Source: Faecousia sp.
GTDB lineage: Bacteria; Bacillota; Clostridia; Oscillospirales; Oscillospiraceae
Reading direction: 5' to 3'
Length of the DNA stretch: 7,463 nucleotides
Assembly: GCA_029258495.1 (NCBI GenBank)
Contig: JARHYV010000171.1
Span: forward strand, 1 to 7,463
The notes beneath the pieces are model-generated. The model made no database searches, was not told the DNA's origin, and saw nothing but the letters and a program-made list of their open reading frames with translations. Position numbers and translations under genes: made by a program. Below, one piece after another: positions 1-6,522 of this stretch (the first letter of the stretch is position 1; the number at the start of each line of letters is the position of its first letter).

Positions 1-90
1 GACGGAACCCACGAGGAGCTGATGAAAAACTGCGCAGTATATCGAGAGATCGCTCGTTCTCAGCTTTCCGAAGCAGAACTCGCCCAGTAA
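1..90 (+). CDS. ABC exporter half-transporter, C-terminal fragment (5' part outside window)
   Basis: The open frame runs in from the left edge and stops with TAA at 88-90, leaving the last 29 residues. It begins DGTHEELMKNCAVYREI. The G-T-H-E-E-L-M stretch is the usual end of the nucleotide-binding domain of type-I (ABCB-like) exporters, just after the H-loop and the last beta strand. The next gene is a complete half-transporter on the same strand 13 bp downstream. Tandem half-transporters of this kind normally form one heterodimeric exporter, so this is probably the partner subunit. Its membrane domain and its Walker and signature motifs lie outside the window. The substrate cannot be judged. 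Confidence 0.85.
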   Translation, partial: DGTHEELMKNCAVYREIARSQLSEAELAQ

Positions 91-103
91 AGGAAGTGAT
101 AAC

Positions 104-1864
104 ATGAAAAAACAAAATATGTTTGCATCCCTTGGTAAAGTATTTGCCTATATGAAAAGCAAGGTGCCTATGATCATCTTTGCCATGATTTTGGCCATTC
201 TGGGTGCCATCCTGACGATTGTCGGCCCCGATCAGATCGGTAAGATCACAAATCTGATGCAGGCCGGTCTATATGGCAGCATGGATCTTGCAGCCATTGG
301 AAAAATCGGCATCTTCTTGGTCATCATCTATGTTTCCAGTGCGCTGTTTACCTTCACGCAGCATTTTATCATGGCGACCATCACACTGGATACATCCAAG
401 CGTATGCGCGGCGATCTGATGGAAAAGATCAATCGGGTGCCCATGAGTTATTTCAACAGCACCTCTCAGGGTGATGTGCTCAGCCGGATCACCAATGATG
501 TGCAGACTCTGCAGCAGGGTCTGTCTAACAGCATGCCCAACATTATCAGTGCAAGCGCTCAGTTTCTGGGCTGTCTTGTGATGATGTTTGTAACGGAATG
601 GCGTCTGGCCCTGTGTGTAATGGGCGTTACATTCTTCGGAATGATGGCTCTGATGTTTGTAATGAGCCGTTCTCAGCGATACTTCATTGCACGGCAGGAG
701 AACCTGGGAACTCTGAACGGTTTCGTTGAAGAAATGTACTCCGGCCACGAGGTGCTGAGGATCTCCCGTGCAGGTCGGAAAGTGAACGAACGATTCAAGG
801 AATTGAATAAAGCCGTCTATGACTCCAACTGGAAATCTCAGTTCCTCTCCGGAATTATGCAGCCAATGATGACCGTTATGGGCAACATCGGATATGCAGT
901 CGTCTGCGTGGTTGGTGCGATCCTCACAATGAACGGCACAATCCCCTTCGGTGTGATCATCTCCTTTGTCCTGTATGTCCGGCTCTTCACGGCTCCCCTA
1001 ACTCAGATCGCTCAGGGCATGACAAACTTACAGACTGCATCCGCATCTGCCAGCCGGATCTTTGAGCTGCTGGAAAGCCCGGAGCTGTCCGACGAGAGCC
1101 ACAAAAGCACCAGTCTGACTTCTGTCAAGGGCTCCGTCCGTTTTGACCATGTGCATTTCAGCTATCCCGATACCCCCGACAAGACCATCATCAACGATTT
1201 CTCCGCCGATATCCATCCCGGCCAAAAGGTTGCCATCGTAGGCCCCACCGGCGCCGGAAAAACCACAAGGGTCAATCTGTTGATGCGATTTTTTGAGATC
1301 AACAGTGGTTCGATCTATATTGACGGCGTTCCAACCGCTCAGTTAAAACGAGAGAATATCCATAACCTGTTCAGCATGGTTCTGCAGGATACTTGGCTGT
1401 TCGAAGGAACCGTTCGGGAAAATCTCGTCTATAACATGGCAGGAATCACCGATGACGATCTGGAGAGGGTCTGCAAAGCCTGTGGTCTGTCCCACTTCAT
1501 CCACTCTCTTCCGGATGGATTTGACACCGAACTGACTGACCGCACCACCATTTCCGCCGGACAAAAGCAGCTGCTGACCATTGCCCGGGCAATGCTGCAG
1601 GACAGCCCCATGCTGATCCTCGATGAGGCAACCTCCTCCGTGGACACCCGAACAGAGGTCATCATTCAGCGGGCTATGGATGCTCTCACTCAGGGCAGAA
1701 CCAGTTTTGTTATCGCACACCGTCTTTCCACCATCCGAAATGCAGACCTGATCCTTGTCATGAAGGATGGTGATGTCATTGAAAGCGGCAATCACGAAAC
1801 GCTCATGGAAAAGGGCGGATTCTACTGCGATCTGTACAACAGCCAGTTTGATCAAACGACATAA
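104..1864 (+). CDS. ABC exporter half-transporter (membrane domain fused to ATPase domain)
   Basis: This is a 586-aa subunit of a multidrug/lipid-type ABC exporter acting in the cytoplasmic membrane. Residues 1-310 form the membrane domain, with hydrophobic segments near 21-40, 69-88, 146-164, 168-187, 257-277 and 280-297. The ATPase domain follows from about 340. Visible motifs are Walker A GPTGAGKTT (380-388), Q-loop Q428, signature ISAGQ (483-487, in place of LSGGQ), Walker B ending D507 with catalytic-type E508, and H-loop H539. Length is normal for a half-transporter. The ATG has AGGA nine bases upstream. Residue 389, just after Walker A, is Arg where a hydrophobic residue (usually Leu) is expected. 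The gene follows its probable partner by 13 bp and precedes a kinase-like gene by 12 bp, so co-transcription is likely. Family assignment is secure; the substrate is unknown. Confidence 0.95.
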   Translation: MKKQNMFASLGKVFAYMKSKVPMIIFAMILAILGAILTIVGPDQIGKITNLMQAGLYGSMDLAAIGKIGIFLVIIYVSSALFTFTQHFIMATITLDTSKRMRGDLMEKINRVPMSYFNSTSQGDVLSRITNDVQTLQQGLSNSMPNIISASAQFLGCLVMMFVTEWRLALCVMGVTFFGMMALMFVMSRSQRYFIARQENLGTLNGFVEEMYSGHEVLRISRAGRKVNERFKELNKAVYDSNWKSQFLSGIMQPMMTVMGNIGYAVVCVVGAILTMNGTIPFGVIISFVLYVRLFTAPLTQIAQGMTNLQTASASASRIFELLESPELSDESHKSTSLTSVKGSVRFDHVHFSYPDTPDKTIINDFSADIHPGQKVAIVGPTGAGKTTRVNLLMRFFEINSGSIYIDGVPTAQLKRENIHNLFSMVLQDTWLFEGTVRENLVYNMAGITDDDLERVCKACGLSHFIHSLPDGFDTELTDRTTISAGQKQLLTIARAMLQDSPMLILDEATSSVDTRTEVIIQRAMDALTQGRTSFVIAHRLSTIRNADLILVMKDGDVIESGNHETLMEKGGFYCDLYNSQFDQTT

Positions 1865-1876
1865 GGAGGGTCTGAA

Positions 1877-2479
1877 ATGAATGTGCGTTATATCACAATA
1901 GAGCGGGAATTCGGCAGCGGCGGCACTGAGATCGCCGCTCAGCTGGCAAAAAGATGCGGTATCCCCTGCTACGGCCGTGAAATCATGGAAACCGTTGCTA
2001 AGGAACAGAATGTTTCAGTAAAAGCCTTAGAGGAATACGAAGAAAGCGTTTCGGGCAGTTTTCTGTATTCTATGTTCGTGATGGCGCAGTCCCAGACGGC
2101 AGATCCTGACCTTCTTTCCCCGGAGGCCAAGCTGTATGTGGCAGAGTCCCGTGTTATCAAAGCCCTTGCCCAACAGGGGCCTTGTATCTTTGTCGGACAC
2201 TGTGCCTGTGAGGCGCTGAAGGATATGGACGGTGTTTTACATGTCTTCATCCGAGCCAGTGAAGACGATAAACGCAGCCGTGCGGTCAATGAATATAAAA
2301 TACCGGACAATCAGGTGAGCTCTGTTTGCCGCAGGGCAAATAAACGCCGTTCCAACTACTATGCATTCTGCACCAGCAAAAAATGGAACGACCCAACCAA
2401 TTATGATATCATCCTTGACAGTTCCAGTCTGGGTATAAAAGGCAGTGTCGATGTACTTGCTGCATTATACAAAGGCTGA
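1877..2479 (+). CDS. cytidylate kinase-like family protein
   Basis: This 200-aa protein resembles the cytidylate-kinase-like family (AAA/P-loop kinase fold) common in Clostridia. It starts MNVRYITIEREFGSGGTEIA, which matches that family's typical opening. The glycine-rich loop (GSGG, 13-16) lacks the Walker A lysine; as I recall, this is usual for the family and separates it from true Cmk. The C-terminal part (about 157-188) has the family's Arg-rich segment, the SKKW stretch and an NYD..LDSSSLGI-like end. From memory, relatives carry a GRCAD-type motif where this protein has GHCAC (107-111), so a conserved Arg may be His here. A very strong AAGGAGG (1863-1869) overlaps the stop of the upstream ABC gene, with a 7-base spacer to the ATG. 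It is the last gene before the terminator. A role in nucleotide or other small-molecule phosphorylation is only inferred; the substrate is unknown. Confidence 0.88.
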   Translation: MNVRYITIEREFGSGGTEIAAQLAKRCGIPCYGREIMETVAKEQNVSVKALEEYEESVSGSFLYSMFVMAQSQTADPDLLSPEAKLYVAESRVIKALAQQGPCIFVGHCACEALKDMDGVLHVFIRASEDDKRSRAVNEYKIPDNQVSSVCRRANKRRSNYYAFCTSKKWNDPTNYDIILDSSSLGIKGSVDVLAALYKG

Positions 2480-2502
2480 TCACGGAGATAGTACGAGCGC
2501 AG

Positions 2503-2534
2503 AAAGCCCCACAGAGCAAACTCTGTGGGGCTTT
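2503..2534. terminator. hairpin terminator between convergent genes
   Basis: A perfect 14-bp inverted repeat (2503-2516 with 2521-2534) encloses a 4-base loop CAAA, with a GC-rich core (GCCCCACAGAG) followed by TTTT on the + strand. It lies 23 bp past the kinase-like gene and 6 bp past the end of the DUF4317 gene on the other strand. It should therefore end the left operon. It may also work for the minus-strand gene, where the U-run is only three bases. Confidence 0.9.
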
Positions 2535-2540
2535 TGCAAT

Positions 2541-3683
2541 TTAGGATTCCGGATCTGATATGTTGATATTCACACCATTGACTTCAACGCTTTCGTCAGC
2601 ACAAATCATGATGTATTTGATGCCGCCGATTACTCTTGTTTCGATCAGATCACTTCGTTCCGGGTTGACCTTAATGGTGACATCCGGGGTTTTGATTTCA
2701 AACTGTTTCTGGTCGATAATATTCTTCGGATGCAGCTGTGCCTCAAACCCAAAGGTTTCATCATAGTCCACGCTGAACTTTGCAAGTTTCTCTTCTGAAA
2801 CACCAGACGAGGCCAAAACATTTTTAACGGTATTTTTATCGAGCATCAGGGGCTCATCAACCTTGCTCTCTTTATGCATCTGGATCATTTGCCCAATCTC
2901 GGTATGTACCGCCTGAACAACATCCAGACTGCTCTCAGAATCCAACGCAGTACTGAGGAGCGCTTCAAAAGAACGTTTCTGCTCCTTGGCCGCCATAACA
3001 GGCTGTGTATTGAACAGCGCGCTTACAAAATTCTCGTGATTGTCACCTGCATCCTTGGAATACAGCAGCGCATTATAGATGTTGGTGCTGCGATTATCAA
3101 ATGCCGGGAACATAAATCCAAGAACCGGTGCCGACAACTGCTGTGTAATCGCGCTGTCATGGAACTCCTGCTCACTTGCCTTGTATTCCAGCACAGGCTT
3201 ACTCAGTTTCACAGGACAGATTCCGCACAGCAGATAGCGGAATGTTTCACTAGATCCATCCGCCTGCACAAAATCATCCTTGCCCTTGAAGGGTACATCA
3301 TAGCTGTCGCAGCCGATCAGGATCAGATAACTGGAATCCATGGTAACGGAGTCTATGATTTTTTGATAGAAACTCTGAAGACATTCTTCATCCTTGAGCT
3401 GCGTTTCCCGCAGCTGCATCAGTAGCTTGTGTTCCGGACTGTCTGCAACCTGCTGTGTCCGGAATGTGATGTCGATCAGATTTTTTCCCAATGTCCCGGA
3501 CAAGCTCCGCTTGAGCAGCGCAAAAAACTTCTCACCCTCGTTTTCCGGCATCATGCCGACACTCTGCCGGAACTGCGAGATGATCTCTTTATTATCATTC
3601 ACGAAACAGCCGTATAAAGCTGTCATATTCGAGCGATCCCGTCGGGTATGCCGACGAATTTCTCCGATTTCCTTCTCGTTCAT
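2541..3683 (-). CDS. DUF4317 domain-containing protein
   Basis: This is a 380-aa soluble protein with no signal peptide or membrane segment. It matches my recollection of DUF4317, a Clostridia family of unknown function. It opens MNEKEIGEIRRHTRRDRSNM, followed by a YGCFVN segment, then a highly conserved-looking stretch LSGTLGKNLIDITFRTQQV (about 61-79) and KLLMQLRETQLKD (about 86-98). Length is normal for the family. The ATG has GAGG six bases upstream (in AAAGAGGTCAGTT). The symporter gene on the same strand ends 67 bp upstream with no obvious terminator between them, so read-through is possible. A possible -10 (TATGAT/TACAAT) and a small inverted repeat lie in the gap. I do not know a function and infer none. 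Confidence 0.9.
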   Translation of the reverse strand: MNEKEIGEIRRHTRRDRSNMTALYGCFVNDNKEIISQFRQSVGMMPENEGEKFFALLKRSLSGTLGKNLIDITFRTQQVADSPEHKLLMQLRETQLKDEECLQSFYQKIIDSVTMDSSYLILIGCDSYDVPFKGKDDFVQADGSSETFRYLLCGICPVKLSKPVLEYKASEQEFHDSAITQQLSAPVLGFMFPAFDNRSTNIYNALLYSKDAGDNHENFVSALFNTQPVMAAKEQKRSFEALLSTALDSESSLDVVQAVHTEIGQMIQMHKESKVDEPLMLDKNTVKNVLASSGVSEEKLAKFSVDYDETFGFEAQLHPKNIIDQKQFEIKTPDVTIKVNPERSDLIETRVIGGIKYIMICADESVEVNGVNINISDPES

Positions 3684-3703
3684 AACTGACCTCTTTGTGT
3701 AGG

Positions 3704-3735
3704 ATTACCATACAGGTAATTTTAATTGTATCATA
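3704..3735 (-). promoter_or_regulatory. possible promoter -10 region and inverted-repeat operator for the DUF4317 gene
   Basis: On the minus strand, TATGAT (3735-3730) runs directly into TACAAT (3730-3725). Either could serve as a -10 box, but no good -35 lies at 17 bases; TTCACG at 3760-3755 is 19 bases from TATGAT. Just downstream is a perfect 6-bp inverted repeat with a 5-base spacer, ATTACC-TGTAT-GGTAAT (3720-3704), which would sit at the likely transcription start. That is a usual place for a repressor site, though a short 5' UTR hairpin is equally possible. The evidence is weak. Confidence 0.3.
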
Positions 3736-3750
3736 CTTTTCAAAAAGAAT

Positions 3751-5244
3751 CTACCGTGAATATCCTGTCATACTCCTCATGCTCTGATCCCTGCATACCA
3801 TCTTCCCATGTTTCTTCTTTTCACAGTTTATCTCCATATGTCTATATTCCTTGGTCAAACGAACCAGTTCCGGCAGCAAGCATATCAGTGCAATCAGGTT
3901 TGGCAATGCCATCAAGCCATTCATCAGCTCTGACATCGTCCATACGATCCCTGTATTCAGAACAACACCCAATATGACACACCCGCCCTGACAGAGGGCA
4001 AACAACCTCCATCGTATTTTCCCAAACAAGAATTCAGCGCATCTTCCTGCATATAACCCCCAGCCAAGGATCGTTCCCACTGCAAAAAAACACAGACACC
4101 CGCACAAAAAAGCCGAAACCCATGGGCCAAAGCTTGCAGCCAGAGCCTTTGCGGTAAGCTCTGCACCTGTCACAGTCCCATAAGGGATCGAGATCCCACT
4201 TGTCAGGATCGTTAAGGCGGTCATCGTACAGATCACAAATGTATCCACAAAGACCTCTATGAGCCCCATGAGTCCCTGATCCACCGGATGTGCTGCATCG
4301 GCACTGCCGTGCGCCATTGATGCCGTTCCCATTCCTGCCTCATTGGTAAAGGTTCCTCTTGCAACACCGATACGAAGTGTCACGAATAGACTTCCCACAG
4401 CACCTCCGGTAACTGCCCGAGGGGCAAATGCACCCGAAACGATCTGGCTGATAACCATCGGTAACCGATCGGCATGGGATCCGATCGCAATCAGGCACAG
4501 CATAATATATGATATTGAAATCAAAGGGATCAGAAGTTCTGTGATCTCTCCGATTTTTCCTGCTCCGCCGGATACAAGCCACACCACAACGATTGCAATC
4601 ACTCCGCCAACCACATAGGGTGTCATAGGATGCTGTTCCAGCCCATATGCATTGGCAGACTCTTCAAGTGCGCAGATCACTGCATTGATCTGTGTGGCAT
4701 TTCCCACTCCAAAGGCCGCTATAACCCCCATCGCTGCGTATATGCCTGCAAGGCAGTGAAATCGCTCCGGAAGTCCATTGCAAACCATATACATCGGGCC
4801 ACCGATCCACTCCCCAGAGCAGTTTTTCTGACGATAGCGAACCGCAAGAGTGCTCTCTGCGTACTTTGTCGCCATGCCAATAAATGCACTGATCCACATC
4901 CAGAAAACCGCTCCAGGCCCTCCTATGGTGATTGCTCCTGCAACGCCTGCAATATTACCTGTACCAACCGTAGCCGCCAAGGCCGTACACAACGCACGAA
5001 ATGGGCTTGTGCCTCCATTGCTGTTTTGCCTGTGAAAAAATCTGTGTGTAAACTGCCGAGCCGCTTTGGGGAAGAATCTCAGCTGAGGGCATGCGCAGAA
5101 TATTGTGATGAAAATCCCTGTCCCGAGGATCAAAACAAGTAAAGGCGCACCCCATAGGAACCGGTTAAGTCTATCCAGTATCCCAGCAAAAGCAGATATG
5201 ACGATCACAACCTTTCCATAAATTGATTGCGCATCTATACACAA
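3751..5244 (-). CDS. sodium:alanine/glycine symporter (AGCS family)
   Basis: This polytopic membrane protein of up to 497 aa should import alanine or glycine with sodium. AGCS hallmarks are clear: FLWGAPLLVLILGTG (29-43), TALAATVGTGNIAG followed by GGPGAVFWMW (88-117), the YAE..LAVRYR segment near 128-138, and RGTFTNEAGMGTASMAH (296-312), which is the substrate/ion-site region of the family. About eleven hydrophobic helices follow in the expected order, and the C-terminal 30 residues are hydrophilic and basic. The start is uncertain. TTG at 5244 has AGGAG nine bases upstream but lies in a palindrome. GTG at 5208 would give an N-terminus closer to typical AGCS proteins, where the WG is near residue 14-20, but has a poor ribosome binding site. 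No ATG is available in frame near either. The exact amino acid carried is inferred from the family. Confidence 0.93.
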   Translation of the reverse strand: MCIDAQSIYGKVVIVISAFAGILDRLNRFLWGAPLLVLILGTGIFITIFCACPQLRFFPKAARQFTHRFFHRQNSNGGTSPFRALCTALAATVGTGNIAGVAGAITIGGPGAVFWMWISAFIGMATKYAESTLAVRYRQKNCSGEWIGGPMYMVCNGLPERFHCLAGIYAAMGVIAAFGVGNATQINAVICALEESANAYGLEQHPMTPYVVGGVIAIVVVWLVSGGAGKIGEITELLIPLISISYIMLCLIAIGSHADRLPMVISQIVSGAFAPRAVTGGAVGSLFVTLRIGVARGTFTNEAGMGTASMAHGSADAAHPVDQGLMGLIEVFVDTFVICTMTALTILTSGISIPYGTVTGAELTAKALAASFGPWVSAFLCGCLCFFAVGTILGWGLYAGRCAEFLFGKIRWRLFALCQGGCVILGVVLNTGIVWTMSELMNGLMALPNLIALICLLPELVRLTKEYRHMEINCEKKKHGKMVCRDQSMRSMTGYSR

Positions 5245-5276
5245 AAGCAGTTTCTCCTAGGAGAAACTGCTTTTGT
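5241..5276. terminator. perfect 36-bp palindrome: terminator of the truA cluster and/or leader element of the symporter gene
   Basis: The 36 bases are fully self-complementary, with an 18-bp arm and the centre CCTAGG. As RNA this gives a stem of about 16 bp with a CUAG loop. On the minus strand the descending arm ends in CTTTTGTGTAT, a short U-run. The element begins 3 bp after the ArsC-like stop codon, as expected for an intrinsic terminator. The same arm also carries AGGAG (5258-5254) and the TTG (5244-5242) of the symporter frame, so it could hide that start. Confidence 0.8.
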
Positions 5277-5279
5277 ATA

Positions 5280-5621
5280 CTATTTCCATTTTTCCCATAT
5301 TTCCGGAGCAAATCCGACCGTTGCCTCTTTGCCGTTTCGGACAATGGGAGTTTTCATCAATTCCGGATGGTCAAAGACCTTGTCTTCTTTTGCACGGGAA
5401 TCATCCATATATTTCATAAGTGTAACTTCCGGAGATCTGCTGTCCCAATCGATCAACCGGTCGATCCCCCCAACCGCACGAAGGACTGAATCAAACTCTT
5501 TTCCGGAAAGTCCATATCGCAGCAAATCAACAGACTGGAACGGGATCCTGCGTTCTTTGAAATATCGTTCCGCCTTTTTTGTATCAAAGCTCTTGCTTTT
5601 TCCAAAAATCTGAATGTTCAA
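5280..5621 (-). CDS. ArsC/Spx-like thioredoxin-fold protein lacking cysteine
   Basis: This 113-aa protein belongs to the ArsC/Spx (YffB-like) 'arsenate reductase family'. It begins M(TTG)NIQIFGKSKSFDTKKAERY and ends with the family's TPIVRNGKEATVGF stretch followed by EIWEKW. In ArsC-like proteins the active-site Cys lies in the first loop. The aligned residue here is Ser11 (AGC at 5591-5589, one base from TGC), and the whole protein contains no Cys. Classical arsenate reduction or a CxxC redox switch is therefore ruled out for this protein as read. I chose TTG at 5621 because AGAGGAGG (5636-5629) sits 7 bases upstream and the N-terminus then matches the family. A longer GTG start at 5642 would begin before that site and only add truA-overlapping residues. 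The TTG overlaps the truA stop (TTGA), suggesting translational coupling. Function unknown. Confidence 0.85.
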   Translation of the reverse strand: MNIQIFGKSKSFDTKKAERYFKERRIPFQSVDLLRYGLSGKEFDSVLRAVGGIDRLIDWDSRSPEVTLMKYMDDSRAKEDKVFDHPELMKTPIVRNGKEATVGFAPEIWEKWK

Positions 5622-6352
5622 TACAATACCTCCTCTAAGCACAGACCTTGCGCAGGTGCAAGGAATCCAGCTTTTTCCCGTTTCTCCCCAAACAATCCTT
5701 CCACGGAATCCGCTGTCCGCTCACCTCTTCCCACTTCGATCAAGGTACCGACCAATATGCGCACCATGTTGTGAAGAAAGCCATTGCCGGTTATACGGAA
5801 ACGGATTTCATCTCCGCACGCAACGATCTCCAGACGATGGATCGTTCGTATAGTAGATTTTTTGAAATGACGGTTGGCGCAAAACGCTGAAAAATCGTGC
5901 GTCCCCTCCAATATTTTCGCAGCACATCTCATGGACGCGAGATCAAGTGTCCCCGGAATTTGGGCGACATATTTTCGTTCAAAGATGCAGGGAGCCGCTG
6001 TATGCCACAGGCGATACTCGTAGGTTTTCCTGATCGCGTTCAAGCGAGCATGAAATCGCTGCGAAACATCTTTACAGGATATTATGCCGATGTCCTCCGG
6101 TAAATACCGCCGAAGATTTGACAAAAGCTCTTCACAGGGCATCCCGTTGTTACAATGAAAATTCGCGACCTGAGCCTTGGCATGAACGCCTGCATCCGTT
6201 CTGCCGCTGCCCGATATCTCAATTTCTTCATCCAGGATCCGACTGAGCGTCTGTTCCAGTTTCCCCTGAATGGTATTATTGCTGCCTGATAACCGCTGCC
6301 AACCCTGATAACGGGTGCCATCATAACATATATCAAGCCGTATATTCCTCAT
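5618..6352 (-). CDS. truA: tRNA pseudouridine synthase A (tRNA pseudouridine 38-40 synthase)
   Basis: TruA converts uridines 38-40 in the anticodon stem-loop of many tRNAs to pseudouridine in the cytoplasm. The 244-aa product has the normal family length. It opens MRNIRLDICYDGTRYQGWQ, carries GSGRTDAGVHA with the catalytic aspartate at D53, and near the C-terminus has GNGFLHNMVRILVGTLIEVG, the standard second-half motif. The ATG at 6352 fits the usual N-terminus; its GGAGG is about 12 bases upstream, rather far. The frame stays open to 6445, but that extension would overlap the small gene at 6333-6461 in another frame and does not resemble TruA. The start overlaps that small gene by 20 bp, and the stop overlaps the ArsC-like start, so the three are probably one transcript with coupled translation. 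Confidence 0.96.
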   Translation of the reverse strand: MRNIRLDICYDGTRYQGWQRLSGSNNTIQGKLEQTLSRILDEEIEISGSGRTDAGVHAKAQVANFHCNNGMPCEELLSNLRRYLPEDIGIISCKDVSQRFHARLNAIRKTYEYRLWHTAAPCIFERKYVAQIPGTLDLASMRCAAKILEGTHDFSAFCANRHFKKSTIRTIHRLEIVACGDEIRFRITGNGFLHNMVRILVGTLIEVGRGERTADSVEGLFGEKREKAGFLAPAQGLCLEEVLY

Positions 6353-6461
6353 AATCTTTAAGTTCCTCCAAAGCCTCCCATTCGGAATCAGCCGAAAACA
6401 GGAAATTTCCACCCAGATCATAGACCTGAACATGGCCTCGGACATTTCTCAGTGAATACAT
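6333..6461 (-). CDS. 42-aa small protein overlapping the start of truA
   Basis: ATG at 6461 opens a 42-codon frame ending TGA at 6335-6333. The protein starts MYSLRNVRGHVQVYDLGGNF and continues LFSADSEWEALEELKDYEEYTA. It is acidic at the C-terminus, has no cysteine, and has no signal peptide or membrane segment. The first half looks like short beta strands (HVQVYD, GNFLFSA) and the second like an amphipathic helix (SEWEALEELKDYEE). A clear AAGGAG (6475-6470) lies 8 bases before the ATG, with a TATAAT box a little further up. The last 20 bp overlap truA, a pattern of translational coupling. I do not recognise it as a named family. The fit of ribosome binding site, promoter and overlap makes it a real gene rather than a chance frame. 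Confidence 0.75.
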   Translation of the reverse strand: MYSLRNVRGHVQVYDLGGNFLFSADSEWEALEELKDYEEYTA

Positions 6462-6490
6462 CGCTAAAGCTCCTTTTGTTTAGTGATGAC

Positions 6491-6496
6491 ATTATA
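6491..6496 (-). promoter_or_regulatory. -10 box (TATAAT) for the small-gene/truA cluster
   Basis: A consensus TATAAT lies on the minus strand 29 bp upstream of the small-gene ATG, in AT-rich DNA after a strong hairpin. No convincing -35 is seen at 16-18 bases (the 17-base position reads TATTTA), and there is no extended TG motif. Position and match to consensus favour a promoter for the three-gene cluster, but it is not proven. Confidence 0.5.
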
Positions 6497-6522
6497 ACCG
6501 ATTAAATGTCCGTTAAATAGCA

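Noticed and set aside
269..748. Long antisense frame (159 aa) opposite the ABC transporter gene
   Set aside because: It is the reverse-frame shadow of a clear ABC membrane domain, has no ribosome binding site of note and a composition unlike a real protein. The same holds for 1343-1855 and 1429-1665.
2874..3425. 183-aa plus-strand frame inside the DUF4317 gene
   Set aside because: It is opposite a well-recognised protein family and resembles no family I know; it is a shadow frame. The 3394-3702 frame is rejected for the same reason.
4630..5142. 170-aa Cys-rich plus-strand frame opposite the symporter
   Set aside because: Its cysteines come from reverse-reading Ala/Gly-rich membrane codons, and the symporter on the other strand is unmistakable.
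5241..5276. Palindrome as insertion-sequence end or attachment site
   Set aside because: There is no transposase, no second copy and no flanking direct repeat. Its position 3 bp after a stop codon fits a terminator or leader hairpin.
5622..5642. GTG start at 5642 for the ArsC-like gene
   Set aside because: It would place the strong AGAGGAGG inside the coding region and add seven residues that overlap truA. The family's usual start matches TTG at 5621.
6353..6445. N-terminal extension of truA to 6445 (275 aa)
   Set aside because: The extra 31 residues do not resemble TruA, and the DNA codes in another frame for the 42-aa protein, which has its own ribosome binding site. The standard TruA N-terminus begins at 6352.
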